DNA of 64,000 bases. Origin: Paramagnetospirillum caucaseum (GTDB lineage Bacteria; Pseudomonadota; Alphaproteobacteria; Rhodospirillales; Magnetospirillaceae). Location of the stretch: assembly GCF_000342045.1 (NCBI RefSeq), contig NZ_AONQ01000022.1, positions 1 to 64,000 on the forward strand, written 5' to 3'. Under the pieces are notes generated by a model. The model made no database searches. It was given only the letters and a program-made list of their open reading frames with translations, and was not told where the DNA came from. The position numbers and the translations under genes were made by a program. The first letter of the stretch is position 1. Every line of letters begins with the position of its first letter. This document shows, in pieces, positions 17,110 to 26,339 of this stretch.

Positions 17110-17631
17110 TCACAGCGTCACTTCGTGTTCGAAGTAGTCCTTGTTGCGGATGTCGGCGCCGGATTTGGTGCGGTCGATATAGACCACCTTCCAGCCCGGC
17201 ATCTCTTCCTTGATGCGGCGGGCGATGTTCAGCGCCCGGGTCTGGAAAGCCTCGGTCACGGCCGGCGTCACCGCCTCGACCCGGTCGAGCGATTGCTTCC
17301 ACGCCACGATTTCGGATTTGAGGCCGGGCGACAGCAGCACCGGGGCCGGCTCGGCGGTCTCGTCGTCGCTGTTCCACACCCCGTCCGAGCCGTAATAGCA
17401 CATCAGGCGCACCCAGACCTGGCGATCGCCGCCGCGTCCCGGCGCGCCGGTCACCGTCATGGCGGACAGGCGGGAATTCTCGGCCCGAAGGCGTCCGATC
17501 TCGGCCGTCGCCTCGGCCAGCATGCCGGCCAGGCAATTGCCGTCATGCCGCCCGGTCTCTGCCGCCGAGGCGCAGCGGCAGGTCGGCGCGGGAAAGCCCT
17601 GCAGGCGGGAAATCAGGTCGGTGTCGGACAT
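17110..17631 (-). CDS. Unrecognised 173-residue protein
   Basis: I do not recognise this family. The N-terminal 55 residues include a cysteine cluster (CRCASA and GRHDGNC) and a helix with a heptad pattern (AGMLAEATAEIGRLRAENSRLSAM), probably a short coiled coil. The rest is soluble and mixed, with VWVRLMCYYGSDGVW and a C-terminal ARRIKEEMPGWKVVYIDRTK that resembles a nucleotide- or metal-independent alpha/beta unit. The start at 17631 follows AGGGG at acceptable distance. It is not tightly linked to its neighbours. Codon use matches the surrounding genes. Confidence 0.55.
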   Translation of the reverse strand: MSDTDLISRLQGFPAPTCRCASAAETGRHDGNCLAGMLAEATAEIGRLRAENSRLSAMTVTGAPGRGGDRQVWVRLMCYYGSDGVWNSDDETAEPAPVLLSPGLKSEIVAWKQSLDRVEAVTPAVTEAFQTRALNIARRIKEEMPGWKVVYIDRTKSGADIRNKDYFEHEVTL

Positions 17632-17776
17632 GATGGAATACCCCTGTTTGAATGCGTCGCCAGCATAGTCCCGCACCGGGCGGCATGCCCGTGTTCTATG
17701 AACCGGTCGGCCATGCAGGGAATGGATTTCCCAACCCTTTCAGGCGGGGCCTTGCGGCCGGGGCGGCCGCGCTCCG

Positions 17777-18238
17777 TCATTCGGCGGCAAGCCAGGCCTT
17801 CGTCCAGGCCAGGGCCGCGTCGAGATGGGCTTGCGCCGCCGCGCTCAGCGGTTCGCCCAGTTCGAACGCCTCGCCGGCGATGGCCAGCAGGGTGCAGGGC
17901 GGTGGCGGCATTCGCTTGATCTCGGTAAAAACGTGCATGACGCCCTGGGGCGACAGGGCATGGCTGGTGAACGAAGCATCCTTGGCCGGCAGGATGGGAG
18001 CGGCCCGGAACGGCGCATCATCCGGCGCGGCGGAGGCGTCGACGAACAGCACCCGGTCGCGGCCCTCCAGGTCGAGGGCATGCTCCACCTGCAACTGGAA
18101 GTCGGTAAGCAGCTCCACCGGCCCCCATTCGGGATGGGCGTCGCGCAAGGCCTCGACGGCGTCGAGCAAGGCGGGACCCAGGGCGTCGTCGCCGCGCGAC
18201 GGATTGCCCCAGCCGAAGATCAGGGTGGGGGCGGTCAC
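17777..18238 (-). CDS. hoxW: Hydrogenase maturation protease for HoxH
   Basis: A 153-residue nickel-dependent endopeptidase of the HycI/HoxW family that removes the C-terminal extension of a hydrogenase large subunit once nickel is inserted. The N-terminal GWGNPSRGDDALGP carries the first metal ligand; VLFVDAS and SHALSPQGVM supply the other family positions. The GTG start overlaps the hoxH stop as GTGA, so it is translationally coupled to its substrate. The gene name is inferred from context and similarity. Confidence 0.88.
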   Translation of the reverse strand: MTAPTLIFGWGNPSRGDDALGPALLDAVEALRDAHPEWGPVELLTDFQLQVEHALDLEGRDRVLFVDASAAPDDAPFRAAPILPAKDASFTSHALSPQGVMHVFTEIKRMPPPPCTLLAIAGEAFELGEPLSAAAQAHLDAALAWTKAWLAAE

Positions 18239-19734
18239 GCCGCCCCCTTGCCCACCCGCCCCTCGGAATCCTTGGTCATGCGGTCGATCTCGCGGCCCGA
18301 TGCGTCCACCAGCGTCACCTCCAGCGGCATCTTGCCCAGCGCGTGGGTGGCGCAGGACAGGCAGGGGTCGAAGCAGCGGATGGCTACCTCGATGTGGTTC
18401 AGCAGCCCCTCGGTGATCTCGTGCCCCTGAAGGTAGTTCTTGGCCACGTCCCTGACCGCCACGTTCATGGCGGTGTTGTTGTTGGTGGTCGACACGATCA
18501 GGTTGGCGTAGGTCACCACGTCGTCGGCGTTGACGCGGTAATGGTGGAACAAGGTGCCGCGCGGCGCCTCGATCACGCCGATGCCCTCCTCGCGCCGGGG
18601 GCCGGTGGCCATCAGTTCGGCGCCCATGATGTCGGGATCGAGCAGCAGGTCCTTGATGGTCTCGGCGGCGCACAGCATCTCGATCATCCGCGCCCAGTGG
18701 AAGCCGAGCGAGCCGTGCATGGGCTTGCCGTTGCCGTGGGCGATCAGCTCCAGACGCTCTTCCTCCGCCTGGGGCGTGGGGATGCGGTCGCAATTCTGCA
18801 CGCGGGCCAGGGGGCCGACCTTGTACCAGCCCTTCTCCTCACCCAGGGTGGTGATGTAGGGGAACTTCATGTAGCTCCACGGCTTGACGCCCTCGGTCAG
18901 CAGGGAGGAATAGCCCTGGTAGCTGACCTGATCGAAGATCACCTCGCCGTCCTTGTCGCGCGCCCGCAGGGCACCGTGGTAGAAGTCCAGGTCGCCCTTG
19001 TCGTCCACCAGACTCATCATGGTGGTGGGCACGTCGCCGAACACGTCGTAGAGCGCCGGGTTGGAACGGTGCAGCGTCTTGATGATGCGCACCGCGTCGC
19101 GGCTCCAGGCGATCATCTGATCGGCATCCTTGAGGAGATAGTCGCGCTCCTCCAGGCTCAGCGACTTGTTGACGCCGCCGGGGATGGAACCGGTGCCGTG
19201 AACCCTTTTTCCTGAGGTGACGCGGATCACCTCCTGGCCGAACTTCCTGAGCAGCACGCCCATCTTGGCCACGTCGGGATTGGCGGCGGCGACGCCGACG
19301 ATGTTGCGCCTGGCCACGTCGGAATCAAAGCCGAACAGCAGGTCGGGCGAGGACAGGTGGAAGAAGTGCAGGGCATGGCTCTGCAGCATCTGGCCGTAAT
19401 GCATCAGGCGGCGGATCTTCTCGGCGGTGGGAGTCAGAATCCCGCCGTTGACGATCATGTCCATGGCCTTGGAGGCGGCCAGGTGGTGCGATACCGGGCA
19501 GATGCCGCACAGGCGCTGGACCAGCACCGGCACTTCCCAATAGGGGCGGCCCTCGATGAACTTCTCGAAGCCGCGGAACTCGACGATGTGCAGGCGTACC
19601 TGATGCACCTGGTTGTCGTCGTCCAGCAGGATGGTGACCTTGCCGTGGCCCTCGACCCGGGACACGGGCTCGATGACGATGCGCTTCAGCGCCTCGGGGT
19701 TCCTGGCGGTTTCCAGTTCGAATTGGTGCCTCAT
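18235..19734 (-). CDS. hoxH: NAD-reducing [NiFe]-hydrogenase large subunit
   Basis: A 499-residue subunit that holds the Ni-Fe centre of the bidirectional, NAD-linked (group 3d) hydrogenase. The L1 motif RLCGICPVSHH provides C76 and C79; the L2 motif DPCLSCATH (456-464) provides the other two cysteines and the cleavage histidine. The 35 residues after that histidine should be removed by the downstream-encoded protease. The N-terminal IEPVSRVEGHGKVTI is also typical. It stands 13 bases after hoxY in the operon. Confidence 0.96.
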   Translation of the reverse strand: MRHQFELETARNPEALKRIVIEPVSRVEGHGKVTILLDDDNQVHQVRLHIVEFRGFEKFIEGRPYWEVPVLVQRLCGICPVSHHLAASKAMDMIVNGGILTPTAEKIRRLMHYGQMLQSHALHFFHLSSPDLLFGFDSDVARRNIVGVAAANPDVAKMGVLLRKFGQEVIRVTSGKRVHGTGSIPGGVNKSLSLEERDYLLKDADQMIAWSRDAVRIIKTLHRSNPALYDVFGDVPTTMMSLVDDKGDLDFYHGALRARDKDGEVIFDQVSYQGYSSLLTEGVKPWSYMKFPYITTLGEEKGWYKVGPLARVQNCDRIPTPQAEEERLELIAHGNGKPMHGSLGFHWARMIEMLCAAETIKDLLLDPDIMGAELMATGPRREEGIGVIEAPRGTLFHHYRVNADDVVTYANLIVSTTNNNTAMNVAVRDVAKNYLQGHEITEGLLNHIEVAIRCFDPCLSCATHALGKMPLEVTLVDASGREIDRMTKDSEGRVGKGAA

Positions 19735-19747
19735 TGCGGGCGTTCCT

Positions 19748-20299
19748 TCAGTCGTAATGGATCAGGCCGTGGCCCAAGGTGGGCGTGCGGCCGGCCAGGA
19801 GGTCGGTGAGAAACTTCCAGATGGCGTCGCCGGATGGCGGGCAGCCGGGCAGGAAGTAGTCGATGCGCACCACCTCGTGCAGGGGGTGGACCTCGTTCAG
19901 CAGCAGCGGAATCTCGGGATCGTTGGGAATGTGCACGCCGCGCCCCGGCTGGGCGTAGACGGCGGCCAGGATGTCCCTGATGTCCAGGCTGTTGCGCTGG
20001 GCGGGCAGGCCGCCGTTGATGGCGCAGGCCCCCATGGCGATCAGGATCTTGCAGTTCTTCCTGAACTCGTGGAGCACATGGACGTTCTCGGCGTTGCACA
20101 CGCCGCCCTCGATGATGCCGATGTCGCAATCGGGGCTGCAATGCTTGATGTCGGTGATGGGCGAGCGGTCGAATTCCACCAGTTCCACCAGATCGAGGAT
20201 GCGCTCGTCGATGTCGAGGAACGACATGTGGCAGCCGAAGCAGCCGGCCAGCGAGGTGGTGGCGACCTTGAGCTTGCGTTTGGGGAGGGGAGCGTTCAT
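19748..20299 (-). CDS. hoxY: NAD-reducing hydrogenase small subunit
   Basis: A 183-residue subunit with a single proximal iron-sulfur cluster between the Ni-Fe site and the diaphorase part. Cysteines in LAGCFGCHMSFLD (C20, C23), MGACAINGG (C92) and LPGCPPSGDAIW (C153) match the cluster ligands of HoxY/NuoB-like proteins. The length is the short cytoplasmic form without a Tat signal, as expected for a group 3d enzyme. Its ATG overlaps the hoxU stop by one base. Confidence 0.95.
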   Translation of the reverse strand: MNAPLPKRKLKVATTSLAGCFGCHMSFLDIDERILDLVELVEFDRSPITDIKHCSPDCDIGIIEGGVCNAENVHVLHEFRKNCKILIAMGACAINGGLPAQRNSLDIRDILAAVYAQPGRGVHIPNDPEIPLLLNEVHPLHEVVRIDYFLPGCPPSGDAIWKFLTDLLAGRTPTLGHGLIHYD

Positions 20300-21069
20300 C
20301 ACACCTGCTCCTTGACGGGCGCGTATTGCACCGGATTGTCGCTGATGGGGGCGATGTCGAAGCGGCGCTGGCCGTAGGGCACCTCGAAGCCGTGGCGCTT
20401 GTGCAAGATGACGCCCACCGGACAGACATTGGCGGCCTTGTCGGTGGCGGCCAGATTGGTGTCGCCCAGCTTGCCGCTCTCGCTGTTGCAGATCAGGTGC
20501 TTGGTGTTGCCGCGGCCCGACAGGGCGAAGACGTTCTTCTTGTCCACCTCGGCGCTGGCCCGCACGCACAGCTCGCACAGGATGCAGCGGTTGAAGTCCA
20601 GCAGCACGTCGGGATGGCTGGCGTCCACCTCGCGCTTGGAGAAGTATTGCGGGAAGTGCGGGTCCATCACCCCCAGATCGTAGGCGAGGCCCTGGAGCAT
20701 GCACTTGCCGCTCTTCTCGCAAGAGGGACAGTAATGGTTGCCCTCGACGAGGAGCATCTGCACCAGGGTGCGGCGCAGGTCGAGGATTTCCGGCACCTCG
20801 CTTTCCACGTGCTGGCCTTCCTGGGCCGGCGTGGTGCAGGACGCGGCGGCGCGGCCGGGGATCTTGACGCTCTGGCCGTCCTCGGTGGTCACCGTGCGGG
20901 AATCGATGCGCACCGTGCACAGTTTGCACGAGCCGTGCGGCTTGAACTCCGGGTGGTAGCACAGATGCGGGATGAATTTACCCGCACTCAGCGCCGCCTG
21001 GATGATGGTCTGGCCTTCCTCGAAGGGGATTTCCTCTTCATCGAGGAAGAAGGTCTTGGGATCGCTCAT
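20299..21069 (-). CDS. hoxU: NAD-reducing hydrogenase diaphorase iron-sulfur subunit
   Basis: A 256-residue electron-transfer subunit related to the N-terminus of NuoG. A plant-type [2Fe-2S] domain has C37, C48, C51 and C78; a His-Cys3 cluster follows (NHYCPSCEKSGKC, H112/C114/C117/C123); then a ferredoxin-like [4Fe-4S] set (RCILCELC with a later NVCPVG). Only four of the eight cysteines of a two-cluster ferredoxin domain are evident, as in other HoxU proteins. The start overlaps the hoxF stop as ATGA. Confidence 0.94.
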   Translation of the reverse strand: MSDPKTFFLDEEEIPFEEGQTIIQAALSAGKFIPHLCYHPEFKPHGSCKLCTVRIDSRTVTTEDGQSVKIPGRAAASCTTPAQEGQHVESEVPEILDLRRTLVQMLLVEGNHYCPSCEKSGKCMLQGLAYDLGVMDPHFPQYFSKREVDASHPDVLLDFNRCILCELCVRASAEVDKKNVFALSGRGNTKHLICNSESGKLGDTNLAATDKAANVCPVGVILHKRHGFEVPYGQRRFDIAPISDNPVQYAPVKEQV

Positions 21070-22925
21070 GAGGGGTCTCCCGCCTTGGTGCCGAGACCGG
21101 CCCGGGATTTGCGGTGGGCAATGTGGAAGTGGGCGCCGGGATCGTCGCGGCCCGTCACCTCGCGCATCTTCGAAAGCGCCTTGTCGAGATCGAAGGCCGG
21201 CTCGAAGTCGCGCACGTTGAGCCGCAGTTCGTAGGAGGGGCGGAACTTCTGCAAGGTGTCCGCGACGCAATTGCCCGCCGTCTGGCCCAGGCCGCAATGG
21301 CTGGCGGTCTTCAGGGTGCGGATGACCCGCCAGATATCGTTGATGTCGTACTCGCCGCCGTGGCCCTCGTCGATCTTGTCCATGGCGTTGGCCAGCAGCG
21401 TGGTGCCCACCCGGCAGGGGGTACAGAAGCCGCAGCTTTCATGCACGAAGAAGTGGGCGAAGTTGCGCGCCACCTGGAACATATCGCGGGTGTTGTCGAA
21501 CACCATGAACGAGCCGCCGGTGGGAATGTCCTCGAAGGCGATGCGTCGCCCGAACTCGTTGGGCGCCACGCACAGGCCCGAGGCGCCGGCGATCTGGCAG
21601 GCCTGGGTGTCGCGGGCGCCGCAATCGGCCAGCACTTGGCTCACCTTGACGCCGTAGGGGTACTCGTAGATCCCCGGCCGCTCGCAATCGCCGGAGATGG
21701 AGAGAATCTTGGTGCCCGCCGATTTGGGGGTGCCGATGGCCTTGTACCAGGCGGCGCCCTTGGCGGTGATCAGCGCCGCCGAGGCCAGGGTCTCGACGTT
21801 GTTGACGGCGGTGGGCTGGCCGAGATAGCCCGAGGTGACGGGGAAGGGCGGACGCTTGCGGGGCACGCCGCGCTTGCCCTCCAGGCTTTCCAGCAGGGCG
21901 GTTTCCTCGCCGCAGACATAGGCGCCGGCCCCCATGTGGATCTCGATGTCGAAGTCGAAGCCGGTGCGGCCCAGGATGCTTTGCCCCAGCAGTTTGGCGG
22001 CGCGGCGCTTCTCCAGCACCGCGTTGAGCGGCTCCAGCAGGTAGCGGTATTCGCCGCGCAGATAGACGAGGCCCTTCTTCGCCCCGATGACGTAGCCGGA
22101 TACCGTCATGCCCTCGAACACCATGTCGGCGTAGGAGGACAGCAGGACGCGGTCCTTGAAGGTGCCGGGCTCGCCCTCGTCGGCGTTGCACACCACGTAA
22201 TGGGCGGGATTGGCCCCGCTGCCCAGTGCGGCGCGGCAGAAATCCCACTTCTGGCCGGTGGAGAAGCCGGCGCCGCCGCGCCCGCGCAGACCGGATTCCT
22301 TGACGGCATCCAGCACTTCCTGCGGACTTTTCAGCGCCTTCAGGGCGTCGCCCGGCTGGAAATCGGCGCCCAGCAGGGCGTCCTTGCGCCGGATGTTGTC
22401 CTCCACCGTGAAGAACTCGGCCGGCCATTCGGCCAGGGGTGTCTGGTGGCGGATCAGTTCGACGATCTGATCGACCCGCTCGGCGGTCATGCGGGTGACG
22501 GGGCGGTAGTTGACCAGCAGGGCCGGCCCCTGGTCGCACAGCCCGGTGCACGACGTGGTGTCGACGCTGACCAGCCCGTCCTCGGATACCCGGCCGGGCT
22601 TCAGCCACAGCTTCTTGCACATGCGGGCCATCAGATCGGCGTTGCCGGCCATGCGGTCGGTGATGTTGTCGCTCCACAGCACGCGATAGCGGCCCAGGGG
22701 CTCGGTGTGGAAGAAGTGGTAGAAGCCGGCCACCCCCTCGATCCGGCCGCGGGGCAGTCTGGTGCCCTCGGCCACCCTGGTCAGGATGTCGGGCGACAGC
22801 CAGCCGGTCTGTTCCTGAATCTCGCGCAGAATCTGCATCAGCCGGGTGCCGTCGCCCCCGTGGCGGAGCAGGGCCGCCTCTACCACGGCGCTGTCGCCAG
22901 AGCCGTTGGAATTGCCATTGGGCAT
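21066..22925 (-). CDS. hoxF: NAD-reducing hydrogenase diaphorase flavoprotein subunit
   Basis: A 619-residue fusion of a NuoE-like N-terminus (1-165) with a NuoF-like flavoprotein. The NADH-binding loop GRGGAGFSTGQKW (about 215-227), the FMN region GAGAYVCGEETALLESLEG and the late [4Fe-4S] motif ESCGFCTPCRVG with HCGLG are all intact. In the NuoE-like part I find only C103, C126 and C130 near the expected cluster positions, so the N-terminal [2Fe-2S] centre may be absent or unusually ligated. It heads the operon. The start at 22925 (MPNGNSNGSG) is preferred over 22940. Confidence 0.94.
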   Translation of the reverse strand: MPNGNSNGSGDSAVVEAALLRHGGDGTRLMQILREIQEQTGWLSPDILTRVAEGTRLPRGRIEGVAGFYHFFHTEPLGRYRVLWSDNITDRMAGNADLMARMCKKLWLKPGRVSEDGLVSVDTTSCTGLCDQGPALLVNYRPVTRMTAERVDQIVELIRHQTPLAEWPAEFFTVEDNIRRKDALLGADFQPGDALKALKSPQEVLDAVKESGLRGRGGAGFSTGQKWDFCRAALGSGANPAHYVVCNADEGEPGTFKDRVLLSSYADMVFEGMTVSGYVIGAKKGLVYLRGEYRYLLEPLNAVLEKRRAAKLLGQSILGRTGFDFDIEIHMGAGAYVCGEETALLESLEGKRGVPRKRPPFPVTSGYLGQPTAVNNVETLASAALITAKGAAWYKAIGTPKSAGTKILSISGDCERPGIYEYPYGVKVSQVLADCGARDTQACQIAGASGLCVAPNEFGRRIAFEDIPTGGSFMVFDNTRDMFQVARNFAHFFVHESCGFCTPCRVGTTLLANAMDKIDEGHGGEYDINDIWRVIRTLKTASHCGLGQTAGNCVADTLQKFRPSYELRLNVRDFEPAFDLDKALSKMREVTGRDDPGAHFHIAHRKSRAGLGTKAGDPS

Positions 22926-22963
22926 TCGAGTTCTCCCCACCCGTTCACGGCCGGTGCCCGGAT

Positions 22964-22977
22964 TTGACCAGGCTCAA
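22964..22977 (-). promoter_or_regulatory. Candidate FNR/FixK-type site upstream of hoxF
   Basis: TTGAC-CAGG-CTCAA has the spacing of the TTGAT-N4-ATCAA box and matches eight of ten fixed positions. It lies 39 bases before the hoxF start. Oxygen control of a hydrogenase operon would make sense, but the match is imperfect and the transcription start is unknown. Confidence 0.3.
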
Positions 22978-23152
22978 AAAGCCTACACCCGGCGAGGACA
23001 TTCGCCAACCCGGCACATGTCGGCGACGCCCGCCACCGGCTCATGGCTGAAAGGACGTCATTGCTGGGCTTGAAGATGCATAATTAGAAATGGCGTTGTA
23101 ATCATCGGAATGCTGCAGTAGAACGGTTTTACCAGTACTGAAGGCGGTCTCG

Positions 23153-23656
23153 ATGGCAAATCCACAGGCTAGGCAATCCGAAAGAAAACCTACTGTCCGT
23201 CTCGCAAAGGCGACAGACATTCCGCAAGTGATTGCCATCGATACGGAGAATACTGGTCTATCCAAGGCCGAGTATTGGGAAGATTTGTTCGAGCGTTACA
23301 ACAACCGCTCGAATGATATGGATGATGATGCCCAACCTAAATCCGTAAAACGGTACCGATTTTTCTTGGTGGCCTGCGACGGGGATACCGTTCTTGGATT
23401 CATCATCGGTGAAGTCCGCGCCTGGGAGTTCGGTTCGCCGCCCTGCGGCTGGATTTTCGCGGTGGGTGTCCGCAACAACATCCGCCAGGGCGGTGTCGGC
23501 CACACGCTGCTCGAGGCGCTGAACGACCGTCTGCGCAAGGCGGGCGTCTCCAAGGTCCGCACCATGCTGGCGCGCGACGACACCCTGATCATGAGCTTCT
23601 TCCGCAGCCAGGGCATGATGGCCGGTCCCTTCATCCAGTTCGAGAAGGATCTCTGA
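23153..23656 (+). CDS. GNAT-family N-acetyltransferase
   Basis: A 167-residue acetyltransferase-like protein. The N-terminal strand-helix VRLAKATDIPQVIAIDTEN is typical, and the acetyl-CoA loop is readable as RQGGVGHTLLEAL (about 118-130), the R/Q-x-x-G-x-G pattern. The substrate is unknown. The stop overlaps the start of an Rrf2 regulator by one base (TGATG), so the two are co-translated and may act in one pathway. The N-terminal 14 residues, rich in Arg/Lys/Gln, are an extension without clear role. The 5' region ahead of it is noticeably AT-richer than the gene. Confidence 0.85.
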   Translation: MANPQARQSERKPTVRLAKATDIPQVIAIDTENTGLSKAEYWEDLFERYNNRSNDMDDDAQPKSVKRYRFFLVACDGDTVLGFIIGEVRAWEFGSPPCGWIFAVGVRNNIRQGGVGHTLLEALNDRLRKAGVSKVRTMLARDDTLIMSFFRSQGMMAGPFIQFEKDL

Positions 23657-24066
23657 TGAAGCTCCAGAAAGCCACCCGCTGCGCCCTGTTCGCCATTCTC
23701 GAGCTGGCCTCGGGCCAGGATCGCCAGCTGTCGGCCAACGAGATCGCCGAGAAGTACGGCATCAGCACCAACCATCTGGCCAAGGTGCTGCGCTCGCTGG
23801 GCCGGGTCGGACTGGTCGAGGCGGTGCGTGGCGCCGGCGGCGGCTACCGCTTTTCCGGCAACCGGCGGCGCACCACCTTGCTGGATATCATCCAGCTGTT
23901 CGAGACCATCGACCCCATCCGCAACGGCGAGCGGGAAGACGGCGACGATACCGCCGAGGGCAAGGGGCTGTGCCAGGTGCTGATGGAGATCGAGGATACG
24001 GCCCGCGCCACCTTCGCCTCCATCACGCTCGATACCATGATCAAGCTGGTGGAAAAGCACCGCTGA
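23656..24066 (+). CDS. Rrf2-family transcriptional regulator
   Basis: A 136-residue winged-helix protein. The helix-turn-helix LSANEIAEKYGISTNHLAKVLRSL is followed by the wing GLVEAVRGAGGGYRFSG, the family hallmark. IscR, NsrR and RsrR hold an iron-sulfur cluster on three clustered cysteines after this region; here only C105 (GLCQVLMEIED) lies there, with C9 near the start, so a three-cysteine cluster is not possible. It may sense by another route or use partner residues. It is coupled to the preceding GNAT gene. Confidence 0.85.
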   Translation: MKLQKATRCALFAILELASGQDRQLSANEIAEKYGISTNHLAKVLRSLGRVGLVEAVRGAGGGYRFSGNRRRTTLLDIIQLFETIDPIRNGEREDGDDTAEGKGLCQVLMEIEDTARATFASITLDTMIKLVEKHR

Positions 24067-24073
24067 GGCCCGG

Positions 24074-24094
24074 GTCCCGGCCCAAGGCCGGGAC
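24074..24094. terminator. Hairpin between convergent genes
   Basis: GTCCCGGCC and GGCCGGGAC form a perfect nine-base stem with a three-base loop, eight bases after the Rrf2 stop and before the end of the convergent chemoreceptor gene. No T tract follows on either side. Confidence 0.55.
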
Positions 24095-24112
24095 AACGAT
24101 GGCGGGAAGACC

Positions 24113-26167
24113 CTAAACCGCCCGGATTTCTCCCAGGAAGCCGTCGATGGTGGATTTGAGGCGCACCGCCTCGTTCCCCATGGCCTTCGAGGCGTCCAGC
24201 ACTTCGTCGGCGGCGGCGCCGGTCCGGCCGGCGGCGTCCTGGACCCCGCCCACATTGGCCGAGACCTCGGCGGTGCCGGCGGCGGCCTGCTCGACGCTGC
24301 GGGCGATCTCCTGGGTGGCGGCGCTCTGCTCCTCCACCGCGCTGGCGATGCCGGCGGTGATTTCCCCCACCTCGCGGATGATGGCGACGATGTCCGAGAT
24401 GGCCTGGACCACCTTCTCGGTCTGCTGCTGCACCGAGGCGATCTGCTGGCCGATCTCGCCGGTGGCGCGCGCCGTCTGGTTGGCGAGGTTCTTCACCTCG
24501 CCCGCCACCACGGCGAAGCCCTTGCCCGCCTCGCCGGCCCGCGCCGCCTCGATGGTGGCGTTCAGCGCCAGCAGGTTGGTCTGCGACGCGATATCGTTGA
24601 TCAGGGTCACCACCTCGCCGATCTTGCCGACCATGGTGGCCAGGCCGGTGACGGTGCCCTGGGCCTCGCCGGCCTCGGCCACCGCGTTGACCGAAATCTC
24701 GGCGGAGCGGTGAACCTGGCGGCCGATTTCCTGGATGGACGAGGTCAGTTCCTCGGCGGCGGCGGCCACCGTCTGGACGTTGGCCGAGGCCAGTTCGGTG
24801 GCGCCGGCCACCACGGTGGCGCGGTTGTTGGTGTCGCTGGCCGCACGGCTCATGGAGGCGGCGGTGCCCTGCAGCCGCTGGGCGGCGGCGGAGACAGCCT
24901 CGACCATGCGCTCGGCCGAGCCCTGGAAGCGGTTGACCAGCGTCTCGATGGCCTGGCCGCGCAATTCGCGCTGATGGGCCTCGGCCAGTTGCTTGTCGGC
25001 CAGATCGTGGCCGCGCATCATGGCGTCCTTGAAGATCTGCACCGAGCGGGCCATGGCCCCCATCTCGTCGCCGCGTTCGGTCCCGCCGACGCTGACCGAG
25101 AAATCATCGGCGGCCAGGCGGTCCATGGTGCCGACCAGCGAGCCGATGGCCGAGGTCATCTGACGCACCACCGTCCAGCCCACCGCCAGGGCGATCACCA
25201 GGGCGGCGACAACGCCGACGATAGTGGTGATCAGCACGCCCCTGGCGTCGCCGTTGACCTGGGCGGCAAGGGACTGAACGTCGGCGGCCATGCGGTCCTC
25301 GACCTTCTTCAGCAGGTTGATGCGTGACGTCGAGGCGGCGAACCAAGCCGGGCCGGTGACGTCGCCGATGGAGCCGGTGGCGGTGCTGTCCAGCCCCACC
25401 TTGCGCATGCGCTCCACCGTACGGCTGGCCTCGTCCTCCAGGGTGGCGCGGTAGAATTCAGCCTGTGCGGCGGCGGAATTGGTCAGGAACTCGCCCAGGA
25501 ACAACTGCTGTTCGGCGACGATGGAAACGAAGCGGCGATAGACGTCGGGTTCGAACTTTCCGGCGGCGAAGGCGCCGGCGGCGGTGGCCCGCTCCTGCCC
25601 GGCCTTCTCCTTGCCTTCCATCAGCTTGAGATAGGCGCCGATCATCCGCCCGACCCGGATATCGCTGGACAGCAGGGCGATCTGGTTGACCACGTCCAAC
25701 TGGAAGCGGATGGTCTCGGTGAAGTTGCCCAGCGAGGTCCGGCCGTCGATGCCCAGCGAATCGATGGCGCCGCGGGTGGCGATCAACGCGTCGAGCCGCT
25801 TGGCCGCCGCCTCGACCTTGGGGGGGAAGCTCGAGCCCAGGGCGGCGAGGTCGACGCCGGCCAGCGAACGGACCAGCCGGGCGCGGGCCTCGTCGGTCAG
25901 CTTGCGCTGCGCCTGCATCTCGTCGCGGAACTTCTCGCCCTTGCTGCCGATATAGACCGCCGAGGCGCCGCGCTCCTTCTGCACCTCGTGCACCAGGGCG
26001 CTGATGTCGGCGGTCAGCGGGGCGATGCCGGCCAGGGTCGAGGTTTCCGACACCACCCGCGCCTTGTCGCTGATGACATAGCCCGCCAGCCCGAGAATCA
26101 GGATGATCGGGAAGAGGAACGACAGGGCGATCTTCGCCGAAATTCTGATATCGGTCAGCCGGATCAT
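24113..26167 (-). CDS. Methyl-accepting chemotaxis protein with NIT sensor domain
   Basis: A 684-residue inner-membrane chemoreceptor. TM1 ([24 protein letters not shown]) is followed by a helical periplasmic domain that contains [17 protein letters not shown], the signature of the NIT nitrate/nitrite-sensing domain. TM2 lies near 315 ([23 protein letters not shown]), then a HAMP region and a long signalling coiled coil. The hairpin tip that contacts CheA/CheW is [19 protein letters not shown]. The start at 26167 has GGAGG at seven bases. Nitrate as ligand is an inference from the domain family. Confidence 0.93.
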   Translation of the reverse strand: MIRLTDIRISAKIALSFLFPIILILGLAGYVISDKARVVSETSTLAGIAPLTADISALVHEVQKERGASAVYIGSKGEKFRDEMQAQRKLTDEARARLVRSLAGVDLAALGSSFPPKVEAAAKRLDALIATRGAIDSLGIDGRTSLGNFTETIRFQLDVVNQIALLSSDIRVGRMIGAYLKLMEGKEKAGQERATAAGAFAAGKFEPDVYRRFVSIVAEQQLFLGEFLTNSAAAQAEFYRATLEDEASRTVERMRKVGLDSTATGSIGDVTGPAWFAASTSRINLLKKVEDRMAADVQSLAAQVNGDARGVLITTIVGVVAALVIALAVGWTVVRQMTSAIGSLVGTMDRLAADDFSVSVGGTERGDEMGAMARSVQIFKDAMMRGHDLADKQLAEAHQRELRGQAIETLVNRFQGSAERMVEAVSAAAQRLQGTAASMSRAASDTNNRATVVAGATELASANVQTVAAAAEELTSSIQEIGRQVHRSAEISVNAVAEAGEAQGTVTGLATMVGKIGEVVTLINDIASQTNLLALNATIEAARAGEAGKGFAVVAGEVKNLANQTARATGEIGQQIASVQQQTEKVVQAISDIVAIIREVGEITAGIASAVEEQSAATQEIARSVEQAAAGTAEVSANVGGVQDAAGRTGAAADEVLDASKAMGNEAVRLKSTIDGFLGEIRAV

Positions 26168-26339
26168 GGGCAAGCCTCCACACGTGAACTTTGTGGATAA
26201 AGGTCCCCCAACCCTTTTCCAGACGGCGACCTACCATACAAAGGTCGCGCTGCCAAGCAGGCTTAATGTTGTAGGTGGCGCGTGGGAATTCAAGTGGCGC
26301 AGTCCGGCGCCAGTGAAACGCACTCTTAACTGGATGCGC

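Noticed and set aside
22926-23152. Sigma-54 promoter for hoxF
   Set aside because: No GG-N10-GC element with the right flanking bases was found on the minus strand.
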